Of a stretch of DNA of 64,000 bases, positions 1 through 8,040 are shown in pieces. This DNA is from Ilumatobacter fluminis (GTDB taxonomy: Bacteria; Actinomycetota; Acidimicrobiia; Acidimicrobiales; Ilumatobacteraceae). The stretch's first letter is position 1. Each line of letters begins with the position of its first letter. The position numbers were made by a program, and so were the translations under genes. Below the pieces are notes generated by a model that had not been told where the DNA came from, did no database searches, and saw only the letters and a program-made list of their open reading frames with translations. The stretch covers positions 4,558,001 through 4,622,000 of the forward strand of contig NZ_SOAU01000001.1 in the NCBI RefSeq assembly GCF_004364865.1, given 5' to 3'.

Positions 1-22
1 CGAGGATGTACTTGGTCGCCAT
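1..22 (-). CDS. livM: LivM-type branched-chain amino acid ABC permease, first 7 codons only
   Basis: An ATG at 22-20 opens a reading frame (M-A-T-K-Y-I-L) that leaves the window at its left edge. It begins 3 nt after the livH stop codon in the same direction. In liv operons the second permease, LivM, usually follows LivH, so the identity is inferred from position alone. Nothing of the protein domain is visible. Confidence 0.6.
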
Positions 23-25
23 TGG

Positions 26-916
26 TCAGACCCTTTCCACCGACGCCGTACCGAAGAGGCCGGCTGGCTTGAACAAGAGGATGATCAGCAGCACCACCAC
101 GGCGGCGGCGAGGCTCATCTCGGTCGGGATGAAATCGAGGTACTGCACGAGCAGCGACTGCACGAACCCGATTGCCAGGCCGCCGACGAGGGCGCCCCAG
201 ATGCTGTCGAGACCACCGAGGGCGGCCGCCGACGAGGCGAAGATCAGCACACGAAGCATGACCGACGGTTCGAGTGACAGCAGCGGGTTCGACACGTAGA
301 CGCAGGCGCCGAGCGTGCCGACGGCGGCGGCGAGCGCCCAACCGAACTGCAGCGTGGAGCCGACCTTGATGCCGACCAACTCACTCGACTCGAGGTTCGA
401 CGACACCGAACGGAAGGCGAGGCCGACCTTCGACTTGTTGAGCAGCACCGTCAGCAAGAAGATGACGAGCACCGTCAGGCCGATCGTGAACACGGCGTAC
501 CACGACAGGCCGCGGCTGCCGATGTTCAGGGCGTTCCCCGACGGGAACAGCTCCGGATACTGGCGTGGGTCGAAGCGCCAGATGATGCCGGCCAACGCGT
601 TGATCAGCAGGAACAAGCCGAGCGTGATAATGACGAGCGGCAGGTGATCCTTCGGGTCGAACGGGCGGATGAGGGTCCGCTCGACACCGGCGGCGAGCAC
701 CGCCGTGATCAGCATCGCCAGTACCACCGCACCCCACATCGGGACGCCCCAATACCAGAGCTGCAGCGAGATGAAGGCGCCGAGCATGGCCAACTCGCCC
801 TGGGCGAAGTTGATCAGCGTCGTCGCTTTGAAGATGAGCACCAGTGCGACGGCGATGAGCGCATAGGCGGAGCCGTTGGCCAAGCCGTCGAACAGGCGTT
901 GCAGGAACAAATCCAT
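26..916 (-). CDS. livH: Branched-chain amino acid ABC transporter permease LivH
   Basis: This 296-residue protein is an inner-membrane permease of the hydrophobic amino acid uptake (HAAT) ABC family. The N-terminus (FDGLANGSAYALIAVALVLI) and the ATTLINFAQGELAMLGAF stretch are characteristic of LivH. About eight hydrophobic segments span the whole chain. It starts 4 nt downstream of livF and is followed at once by livM, so it is part of a livG-livF-livH-livM operon. The family imports Leu/Ile/Val, but many actinobacterial copies serve urea, amides or other amino acids, and no solute-binding protein is in view to fix the substrate. Confidence 0.93.
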   Translation of the reverse strand: MDLFLQRLFDGLANGSAYALIAVALVLIFKATTLINFAQGELAMLGAFISLQLWYWGVPMWGAVVLAMLITAVLAAGVERTLIRPFDPKDHLPLVIITLGLFLLINALAGIIWRFDPRQYPELFPSGNALNIGSRGLSWYAVFTIGLTVLVIFLLTVLLNKSKVGLAFRSVSSNLESSELVGIKVGSTLQFGWALAAAVGTLGACVYVSNPLLSLEPSVMLRVLIFASSAAALGGLDSIWGALVGGLAIGFVQSLLVQYLDFIPTEMSLAAAVVVLLIILLFKPAGLFGTASVERV

Positions 917-920
917 GTGG

Positions 921-1634
921 TCAGACCCCCAGGTACGCGCGCCGGATGGCGTCGTCGTGCATCAAATCGTCGGCCGATCCCTGGATCGCGATCTGGCCGG
1001 CTTCGAGGACGTAGCCGCGATGGGCGATGCCCAACGCGAGCTGTGCGTTCTGCTCGACGACGAGCAGCGTGGTGCCGGTGTCGCGGTTCAGCTCACCGAA
1101 GCGCTGGAACAGGTCTTGCACCAGGAACGGTGCCAGACCGAGCGACGGCTCGTCGAGCAACACCATGCGAGGGCGGCTCATGAGCGCCCGGGCGACGGCG
1201 AGCATCTGCTGCTCACCACCCGACAGCGAACCGGCCGTCTGGTTCCGCCGGTTCTTGAGCACCGGGTAGACCTCGTACCACTTCTCGATGTCGGCGTCGA
1301 TCTCGTTGTCGTTGCGGATGTACGCACCGACGTGGAGGTTGTCTTCGACCGAGAGCTCGGGGAACGTGCCACGACCCTGCGGGATGTGGGCGATGCCCTT
1401 GCGCACGATGTTGGGCGGCGGCTGGCCGACCAGCTCTTCGCCTTCGAACTTGACCGAACCGGCGGTGTCGATCATGCCGGAGAGGGCTCGCAGGGTGGTC
1501 GTCTTGCCGGCGCCGTTGGCACCGAGGATGACGACGACCTCGCCCTCGTTGACGTGGAAATCGATGCCCCGCAGAACCGAGACCGGGCCGTAGCCGGCCG
1601 TCAGGTTGGAGACGTCGAGCATTCGTTCGCTCAT
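921..1634 (-). CDS. livF: Branched-chain amino acid ABC transporter ATP-binding protein LivF
   Basis: This 237-residue cytoplasmic ATPase energises the Liv permease. It has Walker A GANGAGKTT near residue 40, signature LSGGEQQMLAVARAL, Walker B MVLLDEPSLGLAP and the switch histidine region (LLVVEQNAQLAL). The short length and the GLAP after Walker B distinguish LivF from LivG. Its ATG overlaps the end of livG by 4 nt (ATGA), so the two ATPases are probably translationally coupled. Confidence 0.94.
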   Translation of the reverse strand: MSERMLDVSNLTAGYGPVSVLRGIDFHVNEGEVVVILGANGAGKTTTLRALSGMIDTAGSVKFEGEELVGQPPPNIVRKGIAHIPQGRGTFPELSVEDNLHVGAYIRNDNEIDADIEKWYEVYPVLKNRRNQTAGSLSGGEQQMLAVARALMSRPRMVLLDEPSLGLAPFLVQDLFQRFGELNRDTGTTLLVVEQNAQLALGIAHRGYVLEAGQIAIQGSADDLMHDDAIRRAYLGV

Positions 1635-2410
1635 GCGGGAGCTCCCAGGTAGGCCTCGATCACGTCGGGGTTCTGCTGCACTTCCTTCGGCAGGCCTTCG
1701 GCGATCTTCTGACCGAAGTTCAACACGACGAGCTTCTCGGAGATGCTCATCACCATGCCCATGTGGTGCTCGACGAGGAGGATCGTCAGGTCGAACTCGC
1801 TGCGGATCCGGCTGATGAGGTCGGACAGCTCACCGACCTCGGAATGGGTCAGGCCGGTCGCCGGCTCGTCGAGCATGAGCAGCTTCGGGTGGCCGATCAG
1901 GCAGCGGGCCAACTCGATGCGCTTCATCGTGCCGTACGGCAGGCCGGCGCACGCCTGGAAGGCGACGTCGTGCAGGCCGAGCTGACCGAGGATGTCCCAC
2001 GCCTCGAGCTTGAGCCGACGCTCCTCCTTGCCGAGACCGATGCGCGGCATGGCGGTGAAGAAGTTCTGCTTGCTCTTGGTGTGGGCGCCGACCATGACGT
2101 TCTCGATCACGCTCATCCGCGGCCACAGCGCCAGGTTCTGGAACGTGCGGAACGCGCCCTCACGGGAGATCTTGTGCGGCGGGATCGCCAGCAGGTCCTT
2201 GCCGTCGAACGTGACCGACCCCTCGGTCGGGTCGTAGATGCGACTGATGACGTTGAACAGCGTGGTCTTGCCGGCGCCGTTCGGGCCGATCAGGCCGACG
2301 ATCTGGCCCTTGTCGATCGTGAACGACAACGACGAGAGGGCTTGTAGGCCGCCGAATCTGACGGTGATGCCCTCGACTTCGAGCATTGCCATGCTCTCGT
2401 CCTCCCCCAT
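1631..2410 (-). CDS. livG: Branched-chain amino acid ABC transporter ATP-binding protein LivG
   Basis: This 259-residue ATPase is the first gene of the liv operon. Walker A is GPNGAGKTT. The signature is the LivG-type PYGTMKRIELARC rather than LSGGQ, Walker B is LLMLDEPATGL, and TILLVEHHMGMVMSISEKL follows. The start used here (MGEDESMAM) could be shortened to the internal Met at codon 7 or 9. About 140 bp separate it from the palindromic repeat holding the IS30 element, whose transposase points away, so the insertion probably leaves the liv promoter intact. Confidence 0.93.
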   Translation of the reverse strand: MGEDESMAMLEVEGITVRFGGLQALSSLSFTIDKGQIVGLIGPNGAGKTTLFNVISRIYDPTEGSVTFDGKDLLAIPPHKISREGAFRTFQNLALWPRMSVIENVMVGAHTKSKQNFFTAMPRIGLGKEERRLKLEAWDILGQLGLHDVAFQACAGLPYGTMKRIELARCLIGHPKLLMLDEPATGLTHSEVGELSDLISRIRSEFDLTILLVEHHMGMVMSISEKLVVLNFGQKIAEGLPKEVQQNPDVIEAYLGAPA

Positions 2411-2566
2411 GTTGTTGTGTGACTGCCGGCGGGTCGACAGCCATCCCCTTACGAGTCGGACAACCTAAACAAACGAACGTCGGTCGGACCAACCGGAGCT
2501 GATCATACGTGGAAGGTGTGCCGCCGGTCACACCAGAGCTGAACTTCCCCGAACAGAAGGGGTCAG

Positions 2567-3778
2567 GCTGGGTTCCGAGGGTCGTTGCAACACCTTGATC
2601 TTTTGGAGGTGTTCATGCCGAGACAGCGTGTTGCTGATGAGGTTCGTTGTTGGGTGTGGTTGTTGGTGGCCGATGGTCACACACAAGCTGGGGTGGCTCG
2701 ACGGTTCGGGTTGTCTTCGACAACGGTGCGTCGGATTGCTCATGATCCCGAGGTGGAGAAACAGGTTCGTGACACATCAGTGAGCCGGTTGACGTTGACC
2801 GACCGGGAAGAGATCTCTCGTGGGATCGTGGAAGGGGTTTCCAACGCTGAGATCGCGCGTCGGATTGATCGGCATCGTTCAACGGTGGGCCGTGAGATCA
2901 ACAACAACGGTGGCCGCGACGAGTATCGGGCGGTTGCTGCGCATCTGGCCGCTCAGCAGCGTGCGAAGCGACCGAAGTTGTTCAAGTTCGAGCAGTTCCC
3001 GTTGCTGGCGATGGTGGTTGCGTGCTGGCTTGATCTCGAGCAGTGGTCGCCGGAACAGATCAGTGCCAGGCTGGTGCTCGAGTTTCCCGACGACGAGACG
3101 ATGCGAGTGTCCCCCGAAACGATCTATCGAGCGTTGTATGTGCATGGTCGGGGCGGGCTCCGTAAAGAACTCGCTGCGTGTCTACGTACTCAACCTCAGC
3201 ATCGCCGGGCCCGCCCGGTCACGGCTCGGAACCGGGACCAGTCCTCGATCCCGGACCTGGTGTCGATCGCGGAACGTCCCGACGACATCGAGGACCGTCT
3301 GGTGCCTGGCCATTGGGAAGGCGATCTGATCATGGGTCGCAACAACGGCTCCCAGGTCGGCACGCTCGTGGAGCGCACCACCGGACTCGTGATGCTGTCC
3401 AAACTTGGCACCAAACAAGCCGATCACGTCGCGGACGCGATCGCAGCACGTGTCCGAACCCTGCCGGCCGTGCTGCAGGGAACACTCACCTGGGATCGCG
3501 GCACCGAAATGGCTGCTCACCGCCGGTTCACGATGGCCACCGACATGAAGGTGTACTTCTGCGACCCGCACGCTCCCTGGCAACGAGGCAGCAACGAAAA
3601 CATCAACGGGCTGCTACGCCAATACCTACCCAGAGACAGTGACCTGTCCCAGTTCAGCCAAGAACAACTCGACGCGATCGCTCACAAACTCAACAACCGG
3701 CCACGCAAACGCCACAGCTTCCTGACACCATTAGAAGTCTTCGACCAACTCGTGTTGCACTGACCACTGGAATCCAGC
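2567..3778 (+). mobile_element. IS30-family insertion sequence, complete, 1212 bp
   Basis: Imperfect terminal inverted repeats of about 28 bp begin GCTGGGTTCC at 2567 and end GGAATCCAGC at 3778, with a shared inner block GCAACAC. A 3-bp direct repeat, CAG, flanks the element (2564-2566 and 3779-3781), as expected for IS30 family members. Removing the element and one CAG restores the uninterrupted family A palindrome seen at 48775-48860. It therefore hit a palindromic target, which is a known preference of IS30 transposases. The base composition is visibly poorer in GC than the neighbours. One intact transposase gene fills it. Confidence 0.92.
2615..3763 (+). CDS. IS30-family DDE transposase
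   Basis: This 382-residue transposase carries out cut or copy transposition of the surrounding element. The N-terminal half has two helix-turn-helix segments (QAGVARRFGLSSTTVRRI; SNAEIARRIDRHRSTVGREI). The catalytic triad is D237 (GHWEGDLI), D294 (TWDRGTEM) and E328 (QRGSNENINGLL), with the 33-residue D-E spacing of IS30. The start was set at ATG 2615 because GGAGGT lies 6 nt upstream; an in-frame upstream ATG at 2585 lies inside the left inverted repeat. The frame is intact, so the enzyme is probably functional. Confidence 0.95.
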   Translation: MPRQRVADEVRCWVWLLVADGHTQAGVARRFGLSSTTVRRIAHDPEVEKQVRDTSVSRLTLTDREEISRGIVEGVSNAEIARRIDRHRSTVGREINNNGGRDEYRAVAAHLAAQQRAKRPKLFKFEQFPLLAMVVACWLDLEQWSPEQISARLVLEFPDDETMRVSPETIYRALYVHGRGGLRKELAACLRTQPQHRRARPVTARNRDQSSIPDLVSIAERPDDIEDRLVPGHWEGDLIMGRNNGSQVGTLVERTTGLVMLSKLGTKQADHVADAIAARVRTLPAVLQGTLTWDRGTEMAAHRRFTMATDMKVYFCDPHAPWQRGSNENINGLLRQYLPRDSDLSQFSQEQLDAIAHKLNNRPRKRHSFLTPLEVFDQLVLH

Positions 3779-3852
3779 CAGGCACCTTCTGTTCTCTCAG
3801 TTCGTCGCGTCGCCCGGACTCCTGAGAACAGAAGGTGCCTGACCCCTTCTGT

Positions 3853-4731
3853 TCAGCCGGCGAGGGCGGCGGCTCGACCGGCGAGGGCGGGGACGCCCAT
3901 GCGGTCGCAGAAGGCGGCGAAGTCGTCGGTCGGGCCCTGCCACTCCCATTCGTCGACGGTGCCGACCGGCACGTCGAGGTCGACGGTGGCGATGATGCGG
4001 AACAGCACCGCTAACTCCATGTTGTCCTGCAGTGTCTTGGACAACTTGGCGGCGCCCCGCAACCCCTCGACCTCCCACAGGCTCGCCTCGGTCGGGATGT
4101 TCTCGAGGTGGGTATAACGCGCGAGCACGGCGGCGGTGCTCTTGGCGCCCCAGCCCGGCAGGCCGGGGAAGCCGTCGGCGGTGTCGCCGACCAGCCCGAG
4201 GTAGTCGGGGATCGACTCGGGCTCGATGCCGAACTTCTCGCGCACCCCGTCCTCGTCGATGATCTCGCGCTTGCGCCGGTCGTACTGCACGACCCGGCGA
4301 CCCTTCACGCACTGGCCGAGATCCTTGTCGGGCGTGACGATCAACACCTGCTCGACCCGTTCGTCGGCGTCGGCCACCGCGGCCGCCGCGCCGAGCGCGT
4401 CGTCGGCCTCCCACTGGACCATCGCCCACGTGGTGACGCCCATCGCCATCAGACCCTCTTCCATGAGGGGGATCTGCTCGAGCAGTTCGGGCAGCATGCC
4501 CTCGCTGGTCTTGTAGCCGTCCCACAGCTCGTTGCGGAACGACTCGATCACGTGGTCGCTCGCCACACCGACGTGGGTGGCGCCGTCCTCGATCAGCTGC
4601 AGCGTCGAGGTGAGCACCCCGATCGTCGCGTCGTACGGCCCCGAATCGGAGCCCGACTCACCGCGCCGGTTCTTCGACCCGAAGTGCTGCCGGAACAGCT
4701 CGTACGTCCCGTCGACCAGATGCACCTTCAT
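3853..4731 (-). CDS. 5'-3' exonuclease (PolA N-terminal / flap endonuclease type)
   Basis: This 292-residue stand-alone FEN-type nuclease lacks any polymerase domain. Acidic metal-binding clusters are visible: VDGTYELFR at the N-terminus, QWEADDALG and VTPDKDLGQC in the middle, and the helix-three-turn-helix DNA-binding motif GDTADGFPGLPGWGAKSTA. Such proteins remove RNA primers or flaps from DNA ends. The ATG at 4731 was chosen because everything upstream in frame lies within the family B palindrome (4766-4846). It is divergent from the ECF sigma gene, and its stop codon lies at the edge of the family A palindrome. Confidence 0.88.
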   Translation of the reverse strand: MKVHLVDGTYELFRQHFGSKNRRGESGSDSGPYDATIGVLTSTLQLIEDGATHVGVASDHVIESFRNELWDGYKTSEGMLPELLEQIPLMEEGLMAMGVTTWAMVQWEADDALGAAAAVADADERVEQVLIVTPDKDLGQCVKGRRVVQYDRRKREIIDEDGVREKFGIEPESIPDYLGLVGDTADGFPGLPGWGAKSTAAVLARYTHLENIPTEASLWEVEGLRGAAKLSKTLQDNMELAVLFRIIATVDLDVPVGTVDEWEWQGPTDDFAAFCDRMGVPALAGRAAALAG

Positions 4732-4765
4732 GCCGGCCGACAGTACCCCCTCGCCGGTCGATGTC

Positions 4766-4846
4766 TCGGTTGATGTCAGACGAGAACCGACCACCCACGA
4801 AGTCGGCCCACGACGACCCGGTCGGTTCTGGTCTGACATCAACCGA
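4766..4846. repeat. Family B nested palindrome, copy 1 (degenerate)
   Basis: The arms TCGGTTGATGTCAGAC (4766-4781) and GTCTGACATCAACCGA (4831-4846) are perfect reverse complements. An inner pair, AGAACCGACC and GGTCGGTTCT, extends the pairing to about 27 bp. It lies in the divergent promoter region of the exonuclease and ECF sigma genes. Unlike copies 2, 4 and 5, the single arms are not themselves hairpins. Confidence 0.75.
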
Positions 4847-4916
4847 ACCGACACCGACCGACGGGAACGCGATCGGCTGCGGCGGTGTCGGACGGGGTAC
4901 GAGACTGTGTTCGACG

Positions 4917-5489
4917 ATGACCGCTGGAGGATGGACCGATGTCGATGACCCTGCGTTGGTCACGCGCGCCCTCGATCGAGACGATGCCGCCTTCGGTGAG
5001 CTCCTGCGGCGCCACCGCGGCGCCGCACTGCGGGTGGCTGCCGTGATCACCGGATCGACCGACGACGCACCCGACGTCGTCCAGGAGGCGTTCGTACGCG
5101 CCCACGGTCGACTCGGGACGTTCCGCGGCGAGAGCTCCGCACGGTCGTGGCTACTGCGCGTCGTCGCCAACGAGGCGAAGAACCATGTCCGCGGTCGAAC
5201 CCGCCGGCGGCGACACGAGGACCGCCACTTCCGACTGGGCCTCCGATCGACCGACACCGCCGAACCGACCGACGTCGCAGCGGAGCGGCGCCTCGAACAC
5301 GAGCGTGTCGCCGCCGCGCTCGGGCGCCTGGGCCGTCGTGACCGGGAGGTGCTGGGCTGCCGATTCCTCGCCGGTCTCACGGAAGCCGAGACCGCCGACG
5401 TGCTCGGTGTGCCGGTCGGAACCGTCAAATCGCGCACGTCGCGCGCCCTCGACCGGATGGCGCGCGAGCTCGAGGAGCAGGGGCGATGA
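4917..5489 (+). CDS. ECF-type RNA polymerase sigma-70 factor
   Basis: This sigma factor has 190 residues. Region 2 runs through DDAPDVVQEAFVRAHGRL and SARSWLLRVVANEAKNH. Region 4 is the C-terminal LGRRDREVLGCRFLAGLTEAE... helix-turn-helix ending VPVGTVKSRTSRALDRM. The ATG at 4917 is the first plausible start downstream of the palindrome, and no strong ribosome-binding site is seen, so the exact start is uncertain. It overlaps the next gene by 4 nt (ATGA). The downstream single-pass membrane protein is its likely anti-sigma factor, so the pair probably answers an envelope signal. Confidence 0.9.
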   Translation: MTAGGWTDVDDPALVTRALDRDDAAFGELLRRHRGAALRVAAVITGSTDDAPDVVQEAFVRAHGRLGTFRGESSARSWLLRVVANEAKNHVRGRTRRRRHEDRHFRLGLRSTDTAEPTDVAAERRLEHERVAAALGRLGRRDREVLGCRFLAGLTEAETADVLGVPVGTVKSRTSRALDRMARELEEQGR

Positions 5490-6136
5490 ACACCACCCAC
5501 GACGACGTGGTGACGCGGCTCGAGGCGCTGGGCCGCAACCTCGACCTCGGCGGCGACGTCAGCGGCGACGACGGCGATGACCGTCTGATCGACGACGTGC
5601 TCGTGCGCATCAGAGACGACGCCACCCCGGACCGTCCGGCACGAACGGTCTGGTTGGCCGCCGCCGCCGTGATCGTGCTGGTGATCGGACTCGTCGTCAC
5701 GCCGGCGAGTCGCGACGCGATGGCGCGGTGGTTCGGGCTCGATGGGGTCACCATCGAGGTCGACCCGACCGTGGAGCTCGAGCCGGTCACCGAGTCGTTC
5801 GATCTCCCCGGCCCGGGTGAGACCCGAGTCGTGACCGTCGACGGCCGTGAGGTGCTCGTCTCTGCGATCGACGGAGGGCTGTCCGAGATCGGCATCACCA
5901 AGACGGTGCAGTCGTCCGACCAGGTGAGCGACGTCGACGTCGGTGGCCGGCCCGGGCTGTGGATCGCCGGCGGATCCCATCAGGTCGCGTACGAGACACC
6001 CGAGGGCGAGTTCGAGGTCACCCGCGTCGCGGCGAACACGCTCCTGTGGCAGGACGGCACGGTGCTGTTCCGCGTCGAGGGCTTCACCGAGCTCGACGAA
6101 GCCCTCGCGTTCGCGAACGGAACCCGATCCGGCTGA
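5486..6136 (+). CDS. Probable membrane-anchored anti-sigma factor
   Basis: This 216-residue protein has a short cytoplasmic N-terminus, one transmembrane helix at about residues 54-70 (VWLAAAAVIVLVIGLVV) and an external domain of about 145 residues. No zinc-binding HxxxCxxC anti-sigma motif is present, so the role is inferred from its translational coupling with the ECF sigma gene (4-nt overlap) and its one-helix topology. The external part (WFGLDGVTIEV, DVDVGGRPGLWIAGGSHQVAY) resembles the DUF4367-like or sensor domains of such proteins. Confidence 0.6.
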   Translation: MNTTHDDVVTRLEALGRNLDLGGDVSGDDGDDRLIDDVLVRIRDDATPDRPARTVWLAAAAVIVLVIGLVVTPASRDAMARWFGLDGVTIEVDPTVELEPVTESFDLPGPGETRVVTVDGREVLVSAIDGGLSEIGITKTVQSSDQVSDVDVGGRPGLWIAGGSHQVAYETPEGEFEVTRVAANTLLWQDGTVLFRVEGFTELDEALAFANGTRSG

Positions 6137-6153
6137 CCGGTGTCGGACGGGTC

Positions 6154-6675
6154 ATGACGGCATTCAGCACCTCACGCCTCGTCCGAACCCTCGCCGCCGT
6201 GACGTTGACGGTTGTTGCGCTCGCCGGTGTGGGCGCACCGGCCGGAGCCGGCGGTTGGGCGATCGCATCGCTCGACGCCACCCCCGACGCCGAAGCCGGC
6301 ACCACCGAAGACGTGTCGTTCACGATCCTGCAGCATGGCGTCCGGCCCGCCGATCTCGACGGCGACGTCGGCATCAGCCTCGTCGACGGGACGGGCGACC
6401 CGACGTTCTTCCCGGCAATCGGCACCGGCGAGACCGGCCACTACGTCGCGACCGTGACCTGGCCCGAGACCGCCGGCCGCTACGACTGGCGCATCCGGAT
6501 GGGCTGGTTCGGCGACCACGAACTCGGTTCGGTGGAGGTGCAGGCGCCCGACGCCGGCTCGTTCCTCGCCTGGTCCGACCTGCGATGGGTCGCCCTCGGC
6601 GGTGCGTTGCTGCTGGCCGGTGTCGCGGTGGCCGACCTCGCCCTGGCCCGCCGCCGGCGCCTCGCTCCGGCATGA
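6154..6675 (+). CDS. Secreted or membrane-anchored Ig-like (YtkA/FixH/CopC-type) protein
   Basis: This protein has 173 residues. It has an N-terminal signal peptide (LVRTLAAVTLTVVALAGVGAPAGAG), a beta-rich domain of about 100 residues (VSFTILQHGVRPADLDGDVGI, GHYVATVTWPETAGRYDWRI) and a C-terminal transmembrane helix ending in Arg (ALLLAGVAVADLALARRRR). Such domains occur with copper- or cytochrome-related proteins. It is followed by a cytochrome c gene with a 4-nt overlap and preceded by the sigma/anti-sigma pair, so a role in the exported electron-transfer module is likely. The exact function is unknown. Confidence 0.6.
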   Translation: MTAFSTSRLVRTLAAVTLTVVALAGVGAPAGAGGWAIASLDATPDAEAGTTEDVSFTILQHGVRPADLDGDVGISLVDGTGDPTFFPAIGTGETGHYVATVTWPETAGRYDWRIRMGWFGDHELGSVEVQAPDAGSFLAWSDLRWVALGGALLLAGVAVADLALARRRRLAPA

Positions 6676-7064
6676 GTCGGTGGGGGCGCCTGTCCGCGTT
6701 CGGTTCCGTCGTGCTGGTCGCGCTCACCCTGACGTTCTGGAACAGCGACACCGACTCGTCGACCGAGGCAGCGGCGCTCGAGGGTGCCGGCCTGTTCGAG
6801 GCCAAGGGCTGCGCGAGCTGCCACGACGGACCGAGTTCGACCGCACGCCCCGGTGGGGCGCCGTCGCTCCGCCGCGCCGTGGACTGGGCGGGCGACCGAC
6901 GCCCCGGCATGACGGCCGAGGAGTACATCGCCGAATCGATCGTCGCCCCGGCTGTCTTCGTCTCCCCCGCCTACGCCGGAGGCGTGCCCTGGATGCCCAC
7001 CCTCACCGTCACCCAAGACGAGATCGACGCCCTCGTCACCTACCTCCTCGACCACGTCGGTTGA
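6672..7064 (+). CDS. Small membrane-anchored c-type cytochrome
   Basis: This 130-residue protein has an N-terminal hydrophobic anchor (residues 8-22). A single CASCH haem-attachment site lies at residues 47-51. A candidate axial methionine, M108 in GGVPWMPTL, is followed by the usual C-terminal helix (TQDEIDALVTYLLDHV). It is an external one-haem electron carrier or a cytochrome-oxidase-like c domain. It is the last gene of the sigma-led operon. Its final codons and stop (GTC GGT TGA) are supplied by the family B palindrome that begins at 7056. Confidence 0.85.
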   Translation: MSRWGRLSAFGSVVLVALTLTFWNSDTDSSTEAAALEGAGLFEAKGCASCHDGPSSTARPGGAPSLRRAVDWAGDRRPGMTAEEYIAESIVAPAVFVSPAYAGGVPWMPTLTVTQDEIDALVTYLLDHVG

Positions 7065-7140
7065 TGTCAGACATCAACCGACCACCCACGAACCGACGCC
7101 CACGGTGAACCGGTCGGTTGATGTCTGACATCAACCGACC
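7056..7140. repeat. Family B nested palindrome, copy 2
   Basis: There are two hairpins, each built on TTGATGTC-N-GACATCAA, at 7056-7083 and 7112-7140, separated by about 28 nt. The central base differs (A, then T), so the second hairpin is the reverse complement of the first. The first hairpin overlaps the stop codon of the cytochrome gene. The genes converge here, so the element could act as a bidirectional terminator, but neither hairpin is followed by a T-run. Confidence 0.85.
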
Positions 7141-7145
7141 GCGGG

Positions 7146-7460
7146 TCAGGTGAGTTTGACGGCGGTGCCGTAGGCGAGGAGTTCGGCGGCGCCGCCGGCG
7201 ACCTGGGAGGTGGTGAAGCGCACGTTGACGATCGCGTCGGCGCCGAGCACCTGCGCCGATTCGGTCATCCGCTGCTTCGCCTCCTCGCGGGCCTCGGTCA
7301 GCATCGCCGTGTAGCTCCGCAGCTCGCCGCCGACCAGGCTCTTCAAGCCCGCACCGATGTCCTTACCGACGTTCTTCGAGCGGATCGTGTTGCCCGACAC
7401 GACGTCGAGGATCTCCCGGATGTCGCGTCCCGGAACGGTCTCGGTGGTGGTGATGATCAT
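7146..7460 (-). CDS. YbjQ/UPF0145-family protein
   Basis: This 104-residue protein matches the YbjQ (DUF74, putative heavy-metal-binding) family over its whole length: MIITTTETVPGRDI at the start, RSKNVGKDIGAGLKSLVGGEL in the middle, and LGADAIVNVRF followed by a terminal AYGTAVKL. The family forms pentameric beta barrels of unknown role. The ATG at 7460 matches the family's usual start. It converges with the cytochrome gene across the family B palindrome. Confidence 0.88.
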   Translation of the reverse strand: MIITTTETVPGRDIREILDVVSGNTIRSKNVGKDIGAGLKSLVGGELRSYTAMLTEAREEAKQRMTESAQVLGADAIVNVRFTTSQVAGGAAELLAYGTAVKLT

Positions 7461-7491
7461 CCACCCACCGTAGGAGAGTCGAGGGCCGAAG

Positions 7492-7989
7492 TCAGACGAG
7501 TTGCGACACGGCGGCGTGATGGAGTTGCTCGGCGACGACGAGTTGCTCGTCGGCGCGATCGACCAGTCGTTCGAGCGCCGTCGGGTCGAGTTCGCCGACG
7601 AAAGCGGGGTCCTTGGCGAGCTGCAACAGCGTCGTCCAGAGCCCACGCTTCACGAAGATGCCGGCGGCCATGCCCTCCAGCTCCTCGACCGGCGACAGCG
7701 GACTCGGATCGAACAGGTGCCCGTTCAGCTTGAAGCGACCCGCCTGTTCACCGACGACCGCCAACGTCCGCTTCAACGCACTCTGCCAGCTGCCGTCGAC
7801 GCCGAGTTCTTCGCGGATCCGTTCGAGCTCGTCGACGTCGGCTGCGATCTCGTCGGCGAGATCGTGCGCCGCCTCGAAGCCGGGACGTTCGCCGTACTGG
7901 TCGGCGATGCGACGGGCGAGTCGGGAACCGCCGGCCGCACCGGCACGATGATCGTCCAGATAGATGGCGAGGTAGTCGATCGTCTCCAC
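7492..7989 (-). CDS. Hypothetical helical protein
   Basis: This 165-residue protein matches no family I recognise. It is predicted to be mostly helical, with a run of acidic and hydrophobic heptads (AHDLADEIAADVDELERIREEL) and no signal peptide, membrane segment or cysteine-rich motif. The GTG at 7989 was chosen because longer in-frame extensions run through the SRP RNA gene. The reading frame has actinobacterial codon bias. It lies 31 bp upstream of the ybjQ-like gene and just downstream of the SRP RNA. Confidence 0.6.
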   Translation of the reverse strand: METIDYLAIYLDDHRAGAAGGSRLARRIADQYGERPGFEAAHDLADEIAADVDELERIREELGVDGSWQSALKRTLAVVGEQAGRFKLNGHLFDPSPLSPVEELEGMAAGIFVKRGLWTTLLQLAKDPAFVGELDPTALERLVDRADEQLVVAEQLHHAAVSQLV

Positions 7990-8040
7990 GCCACACCGAT
8001 ATCCGTCGGAGCGGCCGCCCAAACCGGGCCCGGACGCGAA

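Larger units (their letters stand above)
2551..3854. repeat. Family A nested palindrome, copy 1, split by the IS30 insertion
   Basis: The pieces 2551-2566 and 3779-3854 rejoin into an element like the intact copy at 48775-48860. Each arm begins GAACAGAAGGGGTCAGG, continues CACCTTCTGTTC and is itself a hairpin. The two arms, about 33 nt each, are reverse complements of one another around a spacer of about 20 nt. The right end supplies part of the stop codon of the exonuclease gene (3855-3853). Confidence 0.85.

Noticed and set aside
4732-4854. N-terminal extension of the exonuclease (start at 4854)
   Set aside because: The extra 41 codons come from the family B palindrome, and the conserved nuclease domain starts at the Met at 4731.
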